Below, in pieces: positions 22,711 through 32,715 of a DNA stretch of 64,000 nucleotides; the stretch's first letter is position 1; each line of letters opens with the position of its first letter. The DNA is from Cervus elaphus. Its lineage: Eukaryota; Chordata; Mammalia; Artiodactyla; Cervidae. Both the position numbers and the translations under genes were made by a program. The notes beneath the pieces were generated by a model, which was not told where the DNA came from, made no database searches, and saw only the letters and a program-made list of their open reading frames with translations. The DNA lies in assembly GCF_910594005.1 (NCBI RefSeq), contig NC_057827.1, forward strand, positions 6,944,001 to 7,008,000, read 5' to 3'.

Positions 22711-24774
22711 TTTTATGATGCTACCTATTCAATTTATTAAAAATTAAAGTAAACAAAATAAACAAACTTTTGCTCCAAGCTTATGCTGCTTATGTGGAAG
22801 ACACTACAGAGAAGACACAGTAGAGACTGCCTTGCAGTAATAAATACAAATTCCTGCTACAGAGATGTAGAAATAAAAGGACATTTCTAGTTGCCTAAAA
22901 GAAAATTCACTGTACACATTTTATTTACAGTTTTGTACACTGTCTTAATATGAATGGGACTGCTTTTCTACTTGACCCAATTTTTTAACCAAAACAAAAT
23001 AACCTAAGTAATACAAAGTTTTAAAATATAGCATAAAGACACAAAAACAGACATACTAATTCTAATAAGGAATGAATTATGATGTTACATTTTTTATAAT
23101 CCACAATTAAGTTTAGGAAATCACAAAAACATAAATCACTGATTTGAATGAAATGCATAAATTTTTAACAAAGTGTTGTAGTTAAGTTGCAAAAGAAAAT
23201 TACCAAAGAATGCACAAAGTTAATGTTTATTCCACCTTTGTGTCATATTCCTGGATCCTTCACCAATGTCACATAAGAAAGAAAAACTAAAGCAAAACAA
23301 ATGAAAAACTGAAATAAGAATCACTAATCTTATCAAGTGGGAAAACAAATAAATTAAAATCTAGCAGCCATCAGCAAGAGTACAGCAAAGATCATGCTGT
23401 AAAAAGAAACTAAGAAAATTGCCAGAAAACTGTATGCATCATTCTCTTTCAAACCAGCAAAATATGCTCTTGCATACAATGGGGCATAAACAGAATGGTT
23501 CTCTTGTCAGGTATAGAAATGCAAGCTCTTTTTTTTTTTTTAATATTGTAGATGGGTCAAATGTGTTTGTAATGGTTAATTCTATTAAGCTATTACAGAG
23601 TGGGCCAGGAACACATTTATGGATTCTGCGGATGTAATTCTTACTGTAATTCTTTACTGTAATTCTTTGATTGGGATAATGGACACTCTAGACAAATGAG
23701 ACTTCTCTTGTATCTTAGCCACATTAGATGGAAATCATATTTAAATGCAGTCCACTCTGCTTTTGAAGAGGCTTTGGTTCAGCTCCCAAATCTTGATTGC
23801 CTGAGGCAGCTTCCTATGAGAATACTCAGAAGGTGTCTTCTTAAACAACAAACCTATTTTTAGTGGTGAAGCCACTCTGAGTAGCTGTATCTGCATGGGA
23901 CTGATAACCAATCACTGTCTTTGGAGGAAGTCCTAACCTTTCCTTGTACACCTTCCCTATATGTGTAGCAGCTTCTTTGTTTTCACATTCAGTAGCCCAA
24001 ATTGCTATTTTATCACTTTTTTAAAAATTTTATCACCTTTAGCTCTAACATTAACAATAACTCCACATACATCATCACTGTAGTCATCAAAAGATTCTCC
24101 AATAAGGCGTAGCAGTGTCTCTAGCCAAAAACAATCGAGGTCGCTTCATCTCTGCTGTTTTTTCAGAGTAGTTAGCTGTCTTCCTTCTCATTTGTTTTTC
24201 TCATCTTCCCACATAGACTCAATACCATCCTTAAAAAGTGAGTAGTTACAGTCAGGCATTAAATTACTAGACAACTGGATATGGTTGTACAGAGCCCAAA
24301 AGTCTTCAACAATATCAAACTTAGAGATCAATCAAAGGTTTGTTTGCCAAGTTTTGCTTTTATCAGTTTTTAAAAACCAGAGTGCCCATCTGTTCTGTAA
24401 AGGGTGTTTAATATAGTGTTCTGGGTTAGCAACCTCCTGATTAGATTCTGTTTTCTCATCTTCTGTAGGCGTGGGATTCGGAGTAGGGGTGGCTTCCTAA
24501 ATTGGGAGGGAAGCTAGTAGAACAGATAAAGAGAAAATCGAATGGAAAATTAACTTGAAAAGTTAAGTTTCTATTTCCAATAAACTGTGTCTGTGAAATC
24601 TTCCAGACGATAAAGCCTTGGAAGAACAGATGGATCTAGACCCATTTGCATTCTCTGAGGTGTGCGCACAGCATGGAAAGGCTGAATGAATGGAAGACAG
24701 GCACGTGTGAAATCCAGCAGGTCCTGCCGGCAACCAGACCGGCAGCAGCTGTCTGTAGGCCTTGCTCCTCCCGC
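22711..24774 (-). pseudogene. EIF4E processed pseudogene (retrocopy), antisense
   Basis: A retrocopy of the mRNA for eIF4E, the cytoplasmic protein that binds the 5' cap and recruits ribosomes through eIF4G. The minus strand has intronless coding similarity from about 24509 to a TAA at 23841-23843. Recognisable blocks are ESNQEVANPEHYIKHPLQNR, WALWFFKN, FWALYNHIQLSSNLMP, DKIAIWATECENKEA and YKERLGLPPK, ending TTKNRFVV-stop. It is dead: an extra base at the KND codons shifts the frame, several Arg codons have become TGA (for example in LRLIS and NKRGG), a cap-pocket Trp is lost, and about 18 bases are duplicated near the KGDK codons. The 3' UTR is complete to a poly(A) signal (TTTATT at 22733-22738 on plus) and a T-run. 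The likely TSD is AAAAAGACCCYATTTT at 22695-22710 and 24775-24790. Upstream of the ETTPTPNP-like codons, 265 bases of leader do not match the usual first exon. Confidence 0.95.
24563..24774 (-). other. Leader of the EIF4E retrocopy, possible alternative first exon
   Basis: The retrocopy's 5' segment (24510-24774 in all) lies inside the TSD yet does not resemble the ordinary EIF4E exon 1. It contains a short open frame on the minus strand that is not fused in frame to the eIF4E codons and is probably meaningless. The join to eIF4E coding sequence falls at the position where I expect the exon 1/2 boundary. Interpretation as an alternative first exon is inference. Confidence 0.5.
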
Positions 24775-25767
24775 AAAAAGACCCCATTTTTAATGCAAAT
24801 TTCATATATATATATATAATTTTTGTGATTGGTTTTGTTTTGTATTTTTAATATGGTTTTTTTTTTTAGAGTCTAACCTCTGCTCTAGATTTTTAATCTT
24901 TGCTTTTTGGTATTTGTTATCAATTTTGTACCTTTAAGAATCTAATCTTCAGTATACATTTTCACTTAGGGGTTTGATTACTGGCTTGATTGCTCTCTCC
25001 CCTATTGACTCTCCCTTTTCTTCCCCAGGTTACCTCTATCTCCTCCCCCCCCCCCTTCTCTTCTCTACTAAGCTCTGTGAATTTCTCTGGGTGTTCCAGG
25101 CTTTGCAGAACACTTAGGAAACTGATCACTGGCTAGATTGATCACTCCCTTTTTGACTCCCCCTCTTCTCCTCCTGGTCACCTCTATCTCCCTCCACCCT
25201 CTTCTCTTCTCTATGTAACTCTATGAGCCTCTCTGGGTGTCCCTCGCTGTGGAGAATTGTTTCACCATTAACCTAGAAGTTTTATCATCTGTGCTATATG
25301 GATGGAGAAGTCTTGAGGCTACTGTAAGAATAAGACTGAAAATCAGAGGCAGAAGGCTTAATTCCAAAACTTGAGAACATCAGAGAACTGATTTCAGGGA
25401 ACATTAATAGACAAGAGCTCATCCAAAATCTTCCATAACTACACTGAAACCAAACTCCACCCAAAAGCCAACAAGTTCCAGAGCAAGACATAACACACAA
25501 ATTCTCCAGCAAAGCAGGAACACAGCCCTGAGCATTAAAAGACAGGCTGCCCAAAGCCAGCCAAATCTATAGACATCCCAAACTCATTACTGGACATTTT
25601 GTTGCACTTCAGAGAAGAGATCCAGCTCCACTCACCAGAACACAGACGCAAGCTCCCCTAACCAGGAAACCTTGTTCAACACTACCCACAGGGAGCAGGC
25701 TCCACAGTAAAGAGGAACCAATAACTTCCAGCCTATAGAAAGGGCACCCTAAACACAGAAATCTAAA

Positions 25768-25782
25768 AAAAAAAAAAAAAAA
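25768..25782 (+). repeat. A-run before L1 ORF1
   Basis: Run of A from 25768 ending at the ORF1 ATG of the L1. It lies within the element and does not mark a separate insertion. Noted because it is a slippage-prone site. Confidence 0.7.
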
Positions 25783-28495
25783 AATGAAAAGGCAGAGAAA
25801 TATTTAGCAGGTAAAAGAACATGATAAATGCCCACCAAACCAAACAAAAGAGGGGGAGATAGGGAGTCTACCTGGAAAAGAATTCAGAGTCATGATAGTA
25901 CAGATGATCCAAAATCTTGCAAACAAAATAGAGCTACAGATAAATAGACTATAGACAAGTATTAAGAAGATGCAAGAAATATTTAACAAGGACCTAGAAG
26001 AAATAAAGAAAAGTCAATCAATAACGAATAATGCAAAAATGAGATCAAAAGTGCTCTAGAGAGAACCAACAGTAGAATAACTGAGGCAGAAGACAGGATA
26101 AGTGAGGTGTAAGATAGAATTATGGAAACAAATGAAGCAGAGAGGAAAAAAGAAAAGAAAAAAAAATAAAAGAAATGAGGACAACCTCAGAGACCTCTGG
26201 GACAATGTTAAATGCCCCAACATTCAAATCATAGGCGTCCCAGATGAAGAAGACAAAAAGGAAGGGCATGAGAAAATACTTGAGGAGATAATAGTTGAAA
26301 ACTTCCCTAAAATGGGGAAATAAACAGCCACCCAAGTCCAAGAAACCCAGAGAGTCCCAAACAGGATAAACCCAAGGCGAAACACCCCAAGACACATATT
26401 AATCAAACTAATGAAGATCAAACACAAAGAGCAAATGTTAACAACAGCAAGGGAAAAGCAACAAATAACACACAAGGGGATTCCCATAAGGAAAACAGCT
26501 GATCTTTCAATAGAAACTCTTCAAGCCAGAAGTGAATGGCAGGACATACTTAAAGTGATGAAAAAGAAAAACCTACAATCCAGATTATGACACCAAGCAA
26601 GAATTTCATTCAAATATGAAGGAGAAATCAAAAGCTTTACAGACAAACAAAAGCTGAGAGAATTCAGCACCATCAAACCAGCTATTCAACAAATGCTAAA
26701 GGATCTTCTCCAGACAGGAAACACAGAAAAGGTTTATAAACTCAAATCCAAAACTACAAAGTAAATGACAATGGGATCATACTTATAAATAATTACCTTA
26801 AATGTAAATGAGTTGAATGCCCAACCAAAAGACAAACACTGGGTGGACGGATACAAAAATAGGACCCCAATATATGCTGTCTACAAGAAACCCACCTCAA
26901 ACCTAGGAACACATACAGACTGAAAGTGAAGGGTTGGAAAAAGATATTTCATGCAAATGGAGGCCAAAAGAAAGCAGGAGTAGCAATACTCATATCAGAT
27001 AAGATAGACTTTGAAATAAAGACCGTGAAAAGAGACAAAGAGGCACACTACATAATGATCAAAAGATCAATCTAAGAAGAAGATATAACAATTATAAATA
27101 TATATGCAACCAACATAGGAGCACCTCAATATGTAAGCCAAATGCTAACAAGTATGAAAGGGGAAATTAACAGTAACACAATAATAGTGGGAGAATTTAA
27201 TACCCCACTCACACCTATGGATAGATCAACCAAACAATAAACTAGCAAGGAAACACAAACTTAAACACAAACTTAAACACAAACAATAAACTAGCAAGGA
27301 AACACAAATGAGACAATGGATGAGTTAGACCTAATTGATATCTAAAGGACATTTCATCTCAAAACAATGAACTTCACCTTTTCCTCAAGTGCACACGGAA
27401 CATTCTCCAGGTCACATACTGGGCCATAAATCTAGCCTTGGTAAATTCAAAAAATTTAAAATCATTTCATGCATCTTTTCTGATCACAATGCTGTAAGAT
27501 TAGATGTCAACTACAGGAAAAAAAAACTATTAAAAATACAAACATATGGAGGCTATACAACATGCTTCTAAATAACCAACAAATCATGGAAGAAGTCAGA
27601 AAGGAAATGAAAATTTGCATAGAAAAAAATGAAAATGAAAACACAACAACCCAAAACCTATGGGATTCAGTAAAAGCAGTGCTAAGGAGAAGGTTCATAG
27701 CAATACAAGTTTACCTCAAGAAACAGGATAAAAAATAAATAAATAACCTAACTTTACACCTAGAGCAACTAGAAAAAGAAGAAATGAAGAACCCCAGGGT
27801 TAGCAGAAGGAAAGAAATAATAAAAATTAAAGCAGAAATAAATGAAAAAGAAACAAAGGAGACTATAGCAAAAATCAGCAAAACTAAAAGCTGGTTCTTT
27901 GAGAAGATAAAATAGACAAACCATTAGCCAGACTCATCAAGAAAAAGAAAAAAGAATCAAATCAATAAAATTAGAAATGAAAATGGAGAAATCACAACAG
28001 ACAACACGGAAATAGTCATAAGAGACTACTATCAGCAACTATATACCAATAACATGGACACCTTGGAAGAAATGGACAAATTCTTATAAAAGTATAACCT
28101 TTCAAAACTGAACCAGGAAGAAATAGAAAATCTTAACAGACCTATCACAAGCATGGGAGTCAAAACTGTAATCAAAAATCTTCCAACAAACAAAAGCCCA
28201 GGACCAGATGACTTCACAGGTGAATTTTACCAAAAATTTAGAAAAGAGCTAACACCTATCCTACTCAAACTCTTCGAGAAAATTGTAGCGGAAGGTAAAC
28301 TGTCAAATTCATTCTATGAGGCCATCATGACCCTAATACCAAAACCAGACAAAGATGCCACAAAAAAATAAAACTACAGACCAATATCACTGATGAACAT
28401 ACATGCAAAAATCCTCAACAAAATTCTAGCAAACATAATCCAACAACATATTAAAAAATCAAACCATGACCAAGTGAGCTTTATCCCAGGGATGT

Positions 28496-28579
28496 GAGGA
28501 AATTGGAAGAGAGAAAAATGGCCTCAAATTTTTAAGAGAAAAAGAAGGAAAAGTGAGGTGACATGATTATGAAGTGCCT
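28496..28579. other. Unassigned purine-rich spacer
   Basis: Purine-rich sequence between the broken L1 and a small SINE. No family recognised. Confidence 0.3.
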
Positions 28580-28590
28580 AAGGAGGAAGA

Positions 28591-28689
28591 TTCTCCAGGC
28601 AAGAACTTGGAGGACAGAGGAGCCTGGTGTGCTACAGTCCATGGGGCACAGAGTCGGACACAACTTAGCTGCTTCTGAATAGCAACAAC
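28591..28689 (+). mobile_element. 5'-truncated Bov-tA/BovB-tail SINE with 11-bp TSD
   Basis: Holds only the tail half (TTCTCCAGGCAAGAACTTGG, GCTACAGTCCATGGGGCAC, AGTCGGACACAACTTAG). The perfect TSD AAGGAGGAAGA is at 28580-28590 and 28690-28700, which fixes the ends. Confidence 0.92.
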
Positions 28690-28700
28690 AAGGAGGAAGA

Positions 28701-29590
28701 TGGGGACAACCGGAGACCTGAGGGCAACCTCACCCGGAGTGAGTCTGCAGCTTCCAATCCAAGTTACAGAATGCATTTTGCAAAGTTGCATAGGTTCAGC
28801 ACAGAGGTGATCTTCAAGACAAGTTTGTCCAAATTTCGAGGTATGAAACCTCATGGTCCTCATTATCTCAGGATTCACAGGGAGTTCCGAACACAGCTTG
28901 GCAGCCCCATCTGAACGCCCAGCACTTCTCCTAGGCAGCCTCTGAGAGTACGGCTGAGATCACATGATGACCAGTGAGCTCTTCTGGGGCTGGACCATTC
29001 CAACGGCAGTAGCAGGTGGACCTCCTCTGTGCTGAGTAAGTGGTACCATTATTTGAATAAATTTTATTTGTTTCTTCTTAAAGGAGAAGTAATTGGGTGT
29101 TGAAACTTATAAATGATCTGGGGGGGAAGTGTGAGTTCACCTGATGACTTGGGGCCTGAAAACATTAGCCCTGTCTCCTACGGCATGTTAGCCACTGTTC
29201 CAGAGCTAAGGCAAGTAATCCAGCCCCTCTGAGACCTCCTGATAAAAGTGCCTTCATGATACTTTCTCCTTCCTGAGGTGGGGCAGTCAGGCCACAAAAC
29301 TGACTCTTCTATTGACTTTATGATTTTTAACCTTAATTAATTATTTTTTAAAATTATTTTTCTTCCTGAATACCAATGTAATATCTCTTTAAAAAATTCA
29401 TGGGAAACAATTTATGCGAAAAAAATTCACCCGTAATCTCCCCACCCAGTAATAACCACTATTCACGTTAGTTTTCTGCACACACAAATTTATGTATTTG
29501 AGCATATTTAAAGACAAATAGTTGCTGACAATGTAGTGACTGCTTTTCTAAACTTGGCTCTCACCGGTCAGCTTGCACTTTAGTATGTAT
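28701..29590. other. No recognised gene; possible MIR remnant inside
   Basis: Largely unassigned. Around 29190-29260 (GCCACTGTTCCAGAGCTAAGG and following) there is weak MIR-like resemblance, too poor to call. 29310-29530 is AT-rich and may be an old repeat. Confidence 0.3.
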
Positions 29591-29594
29591 GGTC

Positions 29595-29705
29595 TCACTG
29601 TTCACTGTATAGAGCTAGGAAACAGAAAAAAGGCTCAGAGAGGGAAAGAAACTTATCCCATGCAACCAGAATTCCCACCCAGGCCTATTACTAGGCTTTC
29701 AACAC
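29595..29705 (-). mobile_element. MIR-like SINE remnant
   Basis: AGGCTCAGAGAGGGAAAGAA, then ACTTATCCCATGCAACCAGA, then TTCCCACCCAGGCC follows the layout of the MIR core and flank in antisense. Very old and diverged; boundaries uncertain. Confidence 0.45.
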
Positions 29706-30136
29706 TTGTGACCTGTTGTCACTGCTGTATAGTTTTTGTCTCCCAGACAACAGTAGAGCAGCCACCCCTCTCTAAGACTGTGGACTCATGGAATCCTTGA
29801 GTAGGATGGAGAGCTAGGAGACTAGAATTTCCCTCCTCCCAGCTCCGTGTAAGAATCTGTGTGTTGTTAGCAGGGCAGAGCCACTTTGCATTGCCTGAGT
29901 GTGTGTCTGTTGGGGTCCTTTAATGGACCGGAACCTTGTGGTATGGAGTTGACGATAAGAAAGTGAAAGAGAGAAAGAGGCTGATATCCCTTGGTTTACG
30001 CAGAGGACCAATAAAGTCCTTGACACAGGACTTGCATCGTTCACGAAGGCACCAGGTGCCCTCTCAAGGGGGTCTTAGAAGCCTGGGCAGAAAAGTGAGC
30101 ACGACAGGTCTCCACGCTCCAGAGAGTCAGCCAGAA

Positions 30137-30149
30137 AAAGAGAGAGAGG

Positions 30150-30180
<31 letters not shown>
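30137..30180. repeat. (GA)n expansion inside the LTR
   Basis: AGAGAGAGGGAGAGAGAGAG-type tract within the ERV LTR. Probably variable in length. Confidence 0.8.
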
Positions 30181-30181
<1 letters not shown>

Positions 30182-30244
30182 CAAAAAAGACCCGGGGACC
30201 TAAGCTCTGATGGAGCAAAGGTGCTTTAATGATTTTTCGATGAG

Positions 30245-30252
30245 TATATATA
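30245..30252 (-). promoter_or_regulatory. TATA box of the solo LTR
   Basis: TATATATA in the minus-strand LTR, 15 bases upstream of the ATTAAA signal, in the right order for an LTR promoter and polyadenylation unit. Whether it still drives transcription cannot be told from sequence. Confidence 0.55.
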
Positions 30253-30554
30253 GGCTGCAGTACAAGAAACTTCTTTCGGGAATGATAGAGATCAGAAAAC
30301 CAAATGTACAGCAACCGTTACCAACGGAACAAGGGGTAATGTTAGTCACAAGGTCAGGAGACAATCCATATCTCAAGAAAGGGGAAGGAGATTAAGCTGT
30401 TTTGTCCTAAGGAGAATGTTTACTAAAGGAGACTCATGCTTGCCTCACACAATGACCTCAGTCCCTGGGAGCAGCGTGCTGTTCCGCTTGAAGAGGGACA
30501 AAGGACTCATGAAAGACAGCATGTAGGAATCCTCCCGTCAAACATTCCCTGACA

Positions 30555-30742
30555 TATGTCACTGTGTGTGCAGGGACTGTGAGGTTTCAGTCCAAATATT
30601 CTTCAGCCCCTTTGTGAGAAGGAAGCTCTTCCCTATAGTGTGGTCACCACTGGGGGCCAGATCTGCCCTCTGTGACATTTTGAGATGAAGAAAAAGAGAA
30701 ATGGCATGAAAATAAGGAAAGGACCAGTTTTCCATCCAGGTG
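30555..30742. other. No recognised gene or repeat
   Basis: Unassigned spacer between the LTR and a SINE. Confidence 0.3.
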
Positions 30743-30751
30743 CTCTGGTAG

Positions 30752-30974
30752 GCGGGCTTTCTTGGTGGCTCAGTGGTAAAGAATTCACCGGCAATGCAGG
30801 AGCTGCAGGCGATGTGGGTTCCCTCCCTGGTTGGGAAGATCCCTGGAGGAGGGCATGGCAACCCACTCTAGTGCTCTTGCCTGGAGAATCCCCATGGACA
30901 GGGGAGCCTGGCAGGATCAGTTCATAGTGTCACAAAGAGTGGGACACGACTGAAGTGACTCAGAATGCAGGCAC
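30752..30974 (+). mobile_element. Bov-tA SINE
   Basis: Head GCGGGCTTTCTTGGTGGCTC, body CAACCCACTCTAGTGCTCTT, tail GTGGGACACGACTGAAG. Flanks CTCTGGTAG (30743-30751) and CCCTGGTAG (30976-30984) form a probable TSD. Confidence 0.92.
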
Positions 30975-30984
30975 ACCCTGGTAG

Positions 30985-31455
30985 TACTTTAGAATCCCTT
31001 CCATGTGATGGAGGAGACTCATTCTAGAACAAAGCCAACCGCTCCTGCCGTGGATCCTGGGCTGCGCTGCCTGGAATCCCTGCATGGAGGCTCACTGCCC
31101 GACCTCAGGAGAGCGGAGGGCAGTCGGCTTCCAGCTTTCAGCCCCTTGGCAGCAGAGCCTCCCCGCTCAGTGACTCCCCAAAGGCCTCACCCCGCTGCAC
31201 AGCCCACATCCTGCTGTGGGTCTAGGCCCCGCCGCCTCCTTCCCGTTGGGACGACACGACCTCTACAAGCCCAGAGGACCGGGACCGCTGCGCTGCTCGG
31301 CCTCTTCTCACGCCAGCTCCTCCTCTCCTGGTCCCACTTCCTGTCTCTCCTGCACAGGTGATGTTCCCAAAGGTTTTCCCCATCCGACTGTACCTCAGAG
31401 CTGGCTTCCTGAGAACCCAGCGGCTACAGCCATCTGTCCTAGAAATGAGGATGAA
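30985..31455. other. GC-rich segment, unassigned
   Basis: A GC-rich block with scattered CpG (for example around 31230-31290), unlike its AT-rich surroundings. Plus-strand frames of 90 and 118 codons overlap it, but the sequence has no family resemblance and the frames may be composition-driven. Could be an exon remnant or an isolated GC-rich patch. Confidence 0.35.
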
Positions 31456-31458
31456 ATT

Positions 31459-31560
31459 CTTTTTTTTTTTTTAATTTATTTATTTTAGTTGGAGGCTAAT
31501 TACTTTACAATATTGTAGTGGTTTTTGCCATACATTGATATGAATCAGCCATGGGTTTAC
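31459..31560 (-). mobile_element. L1-BT 3' end, about 100 bp, antisense
   Basis: Poly(T) run followed by TTAGTTGGAGGCTAATTACT and the rest of the L1-BT 3' UTR end to ATGAATCAGCCATGGG. Abuts an older L1 tail in the opposite orientation. Confidence 0.88.
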
Positions 31561-31574
31561 AAACACAAAAATAC

Positions 31575-31690
31575 AAAATATTGAAAAAGAATATGTACAT
31601 GTATATGTGTAACTGAAATCATTTTGCTGTACACCTGGGACTAACAACATTGTTAATCAACAACACTCCAAAGCAAAATAAAAATTAAAA
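31575..31690 (+). mobile_element. Older L1 3' end, sense
   Basis: GTGTAACTGAAATCATTTTG, CTGTACACCTGGGACTAACA and an A-rich end with AAAATAAAAATTAAAA: the 3' terminus of an older ruminant L1 subfamily in plus orientation. Confidence 0.75.
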
Positions 31691-31930
31691 GCAGAAACCA
31701 ATGTTCAGTTTATATGCTACTTATCTATATGCAAAAAAGTACTCAGGATACAAAATATATTTGCACAGAGGTATAATGTTTAATGTATACACATAAATAT
31801 TTAAAATCTGTATTTATATGTTGTTTATTTATTTATATAAATTATGTGTTTAGTAGGAGCTCTAACACATATAAAACAAGCAGCTTGTAAGTAAAGATCC
31901 AAAATCATTTAATCATATATTAAAGTAGAA
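31691..31930. other. AT-rich unassigned DNA
   Basis: AT-rich sequence with no recognisable element or coding region. Confidence 0.3.
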
Positions 31931-32125
31931 AATCATTATATGTGTGTGTGTGTGTGTACACTCATGCACACACAAACATGCATATATACACATGTATATA
32001 AATGTGTATATATGTAAGTGTATATATGTGTGTATATATATATATAACACCTGTACACTCATGCCCACACAAATATACATATACACGTATGCATATGTGT
32101 ATATATAGAAGCGTATGTATGTATG

Positions 32126-32162
<37 letters not shown>

Positions 32163-32190
32163 CTTACATGTGTATATATACATATATGCA
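31931..32190. repeat. Compound (TG)n/(TA)n/(CA)n microsatellite
   Basis: About 260 bases of TG, TA, CACA and TATG runs, partly palindromic (a TATATATA run near 32131-32157). Adjoins a SINE. Frames reading poly-Tyr/Ile/Thr/His here are artefacts of the repeat. Confidence 0.9.
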
Positions 32191-32374
32191 TGCATATGTG
32201 CTAAATCACTTTGGTCGTGTCCAACTCTGTGCAATCCTACGCTGTAGACTGCTAGGCTTCTCCATCCATGAGATTCTCCAGGCAAGAATACTGGAGTGGG
32301 TTGCCATTTCCTCCTCCAGGGGATCTTCCCGACCCTGGGATCAAACTCACAGCTCTTAAGTCTCCTGCATTGGC
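32191..32374 (-). mobile_element. Bov-tA SINE, antisense, incomplete head
   Basis: Starts GCATATGTGCTAAATCACTT and runs through AGGCAAGAATACTGGAGTGG to CTCCTGCATTGGC, where the next SINE begins; the tRNA-like head is missing. Confidence 0.88.
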
Positions 32375-32550
32375 ATGTGTGCTTATTTGTTTCAGTCGTC
32401 TCTGACTCTCTTTGACCCTATGGACCACGGCCTGCCAGGCTCCTCTGTCCATGGGATTCTCCAGGCAAGAATACTGGAGTGGGTTATCCTTTCCTTCTCC
32501 ACCTGCATTGGCAGGCAGGGTCTTTACCACTAGCACCACCTGGGAAGCCC
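32375..32550 (-). mobile_element. Bov-tA SINE, antisense, tandem to the previous one
   Basis: Starts near ATGTGTGCTTATTTGTTTC, carries CAGGCTCCTCTGTCCATGGG, and ends TTTACCACTAGCACCACCTG then GGAAGCCC. Same orientation as the previous copy. Either two insertions or one duplication. Confidence 0.88.
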
Positions 32551-32570
32551 TATATATATACACATAAATA

Positions 32571-32583
32571 CACGTTACATATA

Positions 32584-32624
<41 letters not shown>

Positions 32625-32634
32625 GTTAATATAT
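32571..32634. repeat. (TG)n(TA)n microsatellite
   Basis: TG run of about 12 units followed by a TA run, between a SINE and a BovB tail. Confidence 0.9.
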
Positions 32635-32715
32635 AGTCAAGGACAGGGAAGCCTGGTGTGCTGCAGTTCATGGGGTGGTGAAGAGTCAGACACAACTTAG
32701 CAATGAACAAGCAAC
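32635..32715 (+). mobile_element. BovB 3' end fragment
   Basis: AGTCAAGGACAGGGAAGCCT, GTGCTGCAGTTCATGGGGTG and AGAGTCAGACACAACTTAGC are the last part of BovB in sense orientation, ending in AACAAGCAACAATAA. Only about 80 bases. Confidence 0.8.

Larger units (their letters stand above)
21038..28495 (+). mobile_element. L1-BT LINE with 5' end but lacking the 3' end
   Basis: The 5' UTR begins at GGGGTGGTCCCAAGATGG (about 21038), the hallmark start of ruminant L1. It continues to 25780, interrupted by an EIF4E retrocopy (22711-24774). ORF1 starts at the ATG at 25783 but has a stop at codon 8. Its readable pieces include NLRDLWDNVKCPNIQIIGVP and EKILEEIIVENFPKMGK (26102-26323). ORF2 begins near 26764 with an early stop. 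EN fragments and the RT N-terminal part (KSPGPDDFTGEFYQKFRKEL, LIPKPDK; 28153-28371) are recognisable. Similarity ends abruptly after HDQVSFIPGM at about 28495, before the RT catalytic core, with no 3' UTR or tail. Retrotransposition truncates 5' ends, so the missing 3' part implies a later deletion or rearrangement. Confidence 0.9.
29908..30554 (-). mobile_element. Solo ERV LTR (bovine BTLTR1-type), antisense
   Basis: A 647-bp long terminal repeat with no retroviral coding sequence on either side. On the minus strand it runs from TGTCAGGGAATG (30554) to CCCCAACA (29908), giving the TG...CA termini. It has a TATA motif (TATATATA, 30245-30252 on plus) and an ATTAAA poly(A) signal (30225-30230 on plus), about 20 bases apart, consistent with a short R region. 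A GA-rich simple repeat (30137-30180) sits in the downstream part. Flanking hexamers TGTGTC (29902-29907) and TATGTC (30555-30560) match 5 of 6, a plausible TSD of the length used by class II ERVs. Family name from memory of the consensus. Confidence 0.85.

Noticed and set aside
29908..30554. Possible full endogenous retrovirus
   Set aside because: Only one LTR is present and no retroviral coding remnants were recognised on either side.
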